The translations under genes were made by a program, and so were the position numbers. Positions 5,097-5,280 of a DNA stretch of 5,280 nt are shown in pieces (the first letter of the stretch is position 1; each line of letters starts with the position of its first letter). The stretch lies in contig CAZAJB010000132.1 in NCBI GenBank assembly GCA_964485345.1, positions 1-5,280 on the forward strand, in the 5' to 3' direction. Below the pieces are notes generated by a model that saw nothing but the letters and a program-made list of their open reading frames with translations, was not told the DNA's origin and ran no database searches. This DNA comes from UBA5420 sp964485345. Its GTDB lineage: Bacteria > Bacillota > Limnochordia > Darwinibacteriales > Darwinibacteriaceae.

Positions 5097-5139
5097 GCAG
5101 CGATTGTAGTTCGTGCAGATAACATTCTGCTATCGCTGC
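5097..5139. repeat. Nested inverted repeat upstream of the DUF1657 gene
   Basis: An 8-bp perfect inverted repeat, gcagcgat (5097-5104) with atcgctgc (5132-5139), encloses a second 5-bp one, gcaga (5115-5119) with tctgc (5126-5130) around a 6-base loop. There is no T-run, so it is not a terminator on either strand. It lies between the tRNA terminator and the DUF1657 gene and could be a protein site or part of a structured leader. Function unknown. A 10-base palindrome AGCCTAGGCT lies close by at 5148-5157. Confidence 0.4.
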
Positions 5140-5184
5140 GCGTAGGGAGCCTAGGCTTAAGAAAGAACCACCTAATTTGGGCGC

Positions 5185-5215
5185 AAAAAATCCGAACACT
5201 CTGCGAGGGTTCGGA
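5185..5215 (-). terminator. Intrinsic terminator after tRNA-Ser
   Basis: On the minus strand, TCCGAAC (5215-5209) pairs perfectly with GTTCGGA (5197-5191). The loop itself can form CTC-GCA-GAG beyond one mismatch. Six T (5190-5185) follow. It begins 12 bases after the tRNA 3' end and closes the tRNA unit. Confidence 0.92.
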
Positions 5216-5226
5216 CTAGTTTCGGA

Positions 5227-5280
5227 TGGCGGAGAGAGAGGGATTCGAACCCTCGAGGGGCTCATCACCCCTACACGATT
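5227..5280 (-). tRNA. tRNA-Ser, 3' part (5' end beyond the right edge)
   Basis: On the minus strand the gene ends in an encoded CCA (5229-5227), preceded by discriminator G (5230) and acceptor 3' strand TCTCTCC (5237-5231). The T arm is perfect: GAGGG-TTCGAAT-CCCTC (5254-5238). A long variable arm with a GGGG/CCCC stem marks a class II tRNA (Ser, Leu or bacterial Tyr). Discriminator G indicates Ser, since Leu and Tyr carry A, and the sequence resembles B. subtilis tRNA-Ser. The window stops within the anticodon loop: the last bases are AA plus the TCGTG stem strand. The anticodon itself is therefore not visible; GGA is likely from the B. subtilis relative. Confidence 0.92.

Overview
The window is a housekeeping locus of an endospore-forming member of the Bacillota (Firmicutes), close to 50% G+C by eye. 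Three things point there: the gene order (tRNA-Ser, ffs, dnaX, yaaK/ebfC, recR, yaaL, bofA, rRNA operon) is that of the origin-proximal region of Bacillus subtilis; the SRP RNA is the long type with an Alu domain; and bofA and the DUF1657 gene belong to spore formers. Genus and species cannot be read from the sequence.

Almost everything is on the minus strand, so the region reads right to left. At the right edge is the 3' part of a tRNA-Ser gene, closed by a strong terminator. A gap of about 200 bases follows, then a 66-codon DUF1657 gene with its own terminator. The SRP RNA gene (ffs) comes next, under a promoter with perfect TTGACA and TATAAT boxes 17 bases apart. Then comes the tightly packed cluster dnaX-ebfC-recR (clamp-loader tau/gamma subunit, YbaB-type nucleoid protein, recombination mediator). 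Gaps are 9 bases and then a 1-base stop/start overlap. After a short gap holding a terminator-like hairpin come yaaL (DUF2508) and bofA. A sigma-E-type promoter lies in front of bofA.

The left end has one plus-strand gene, a SRAP-domain (YedK/HMCES family) protein that shields abasic sites. It converges on bofA with only 8 bases between the stop codons. Left of it, the minus strand carries two promoters and a transcribed leader typical of a ribosomal RNA operon, so the 16S rRNA gene should begin just outside the window.

DnaX, EbfC, RecR and SRAP all act on DNA replication or repair. BofA acts in the mother cell during sporulation, and ffs and the tRNA serve protein targeting and translation. 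I see no mobile element, CRISPR array or novel multi-gene system. The points worth a second look are regulatory: the hairpin that contains the yaaL ribosome binding site, the sporulation promoter at bofA, the overlapping divergent promoters near position 300, and the placement of the SRAP and DUF1657 genes within an otherwise conserved order.
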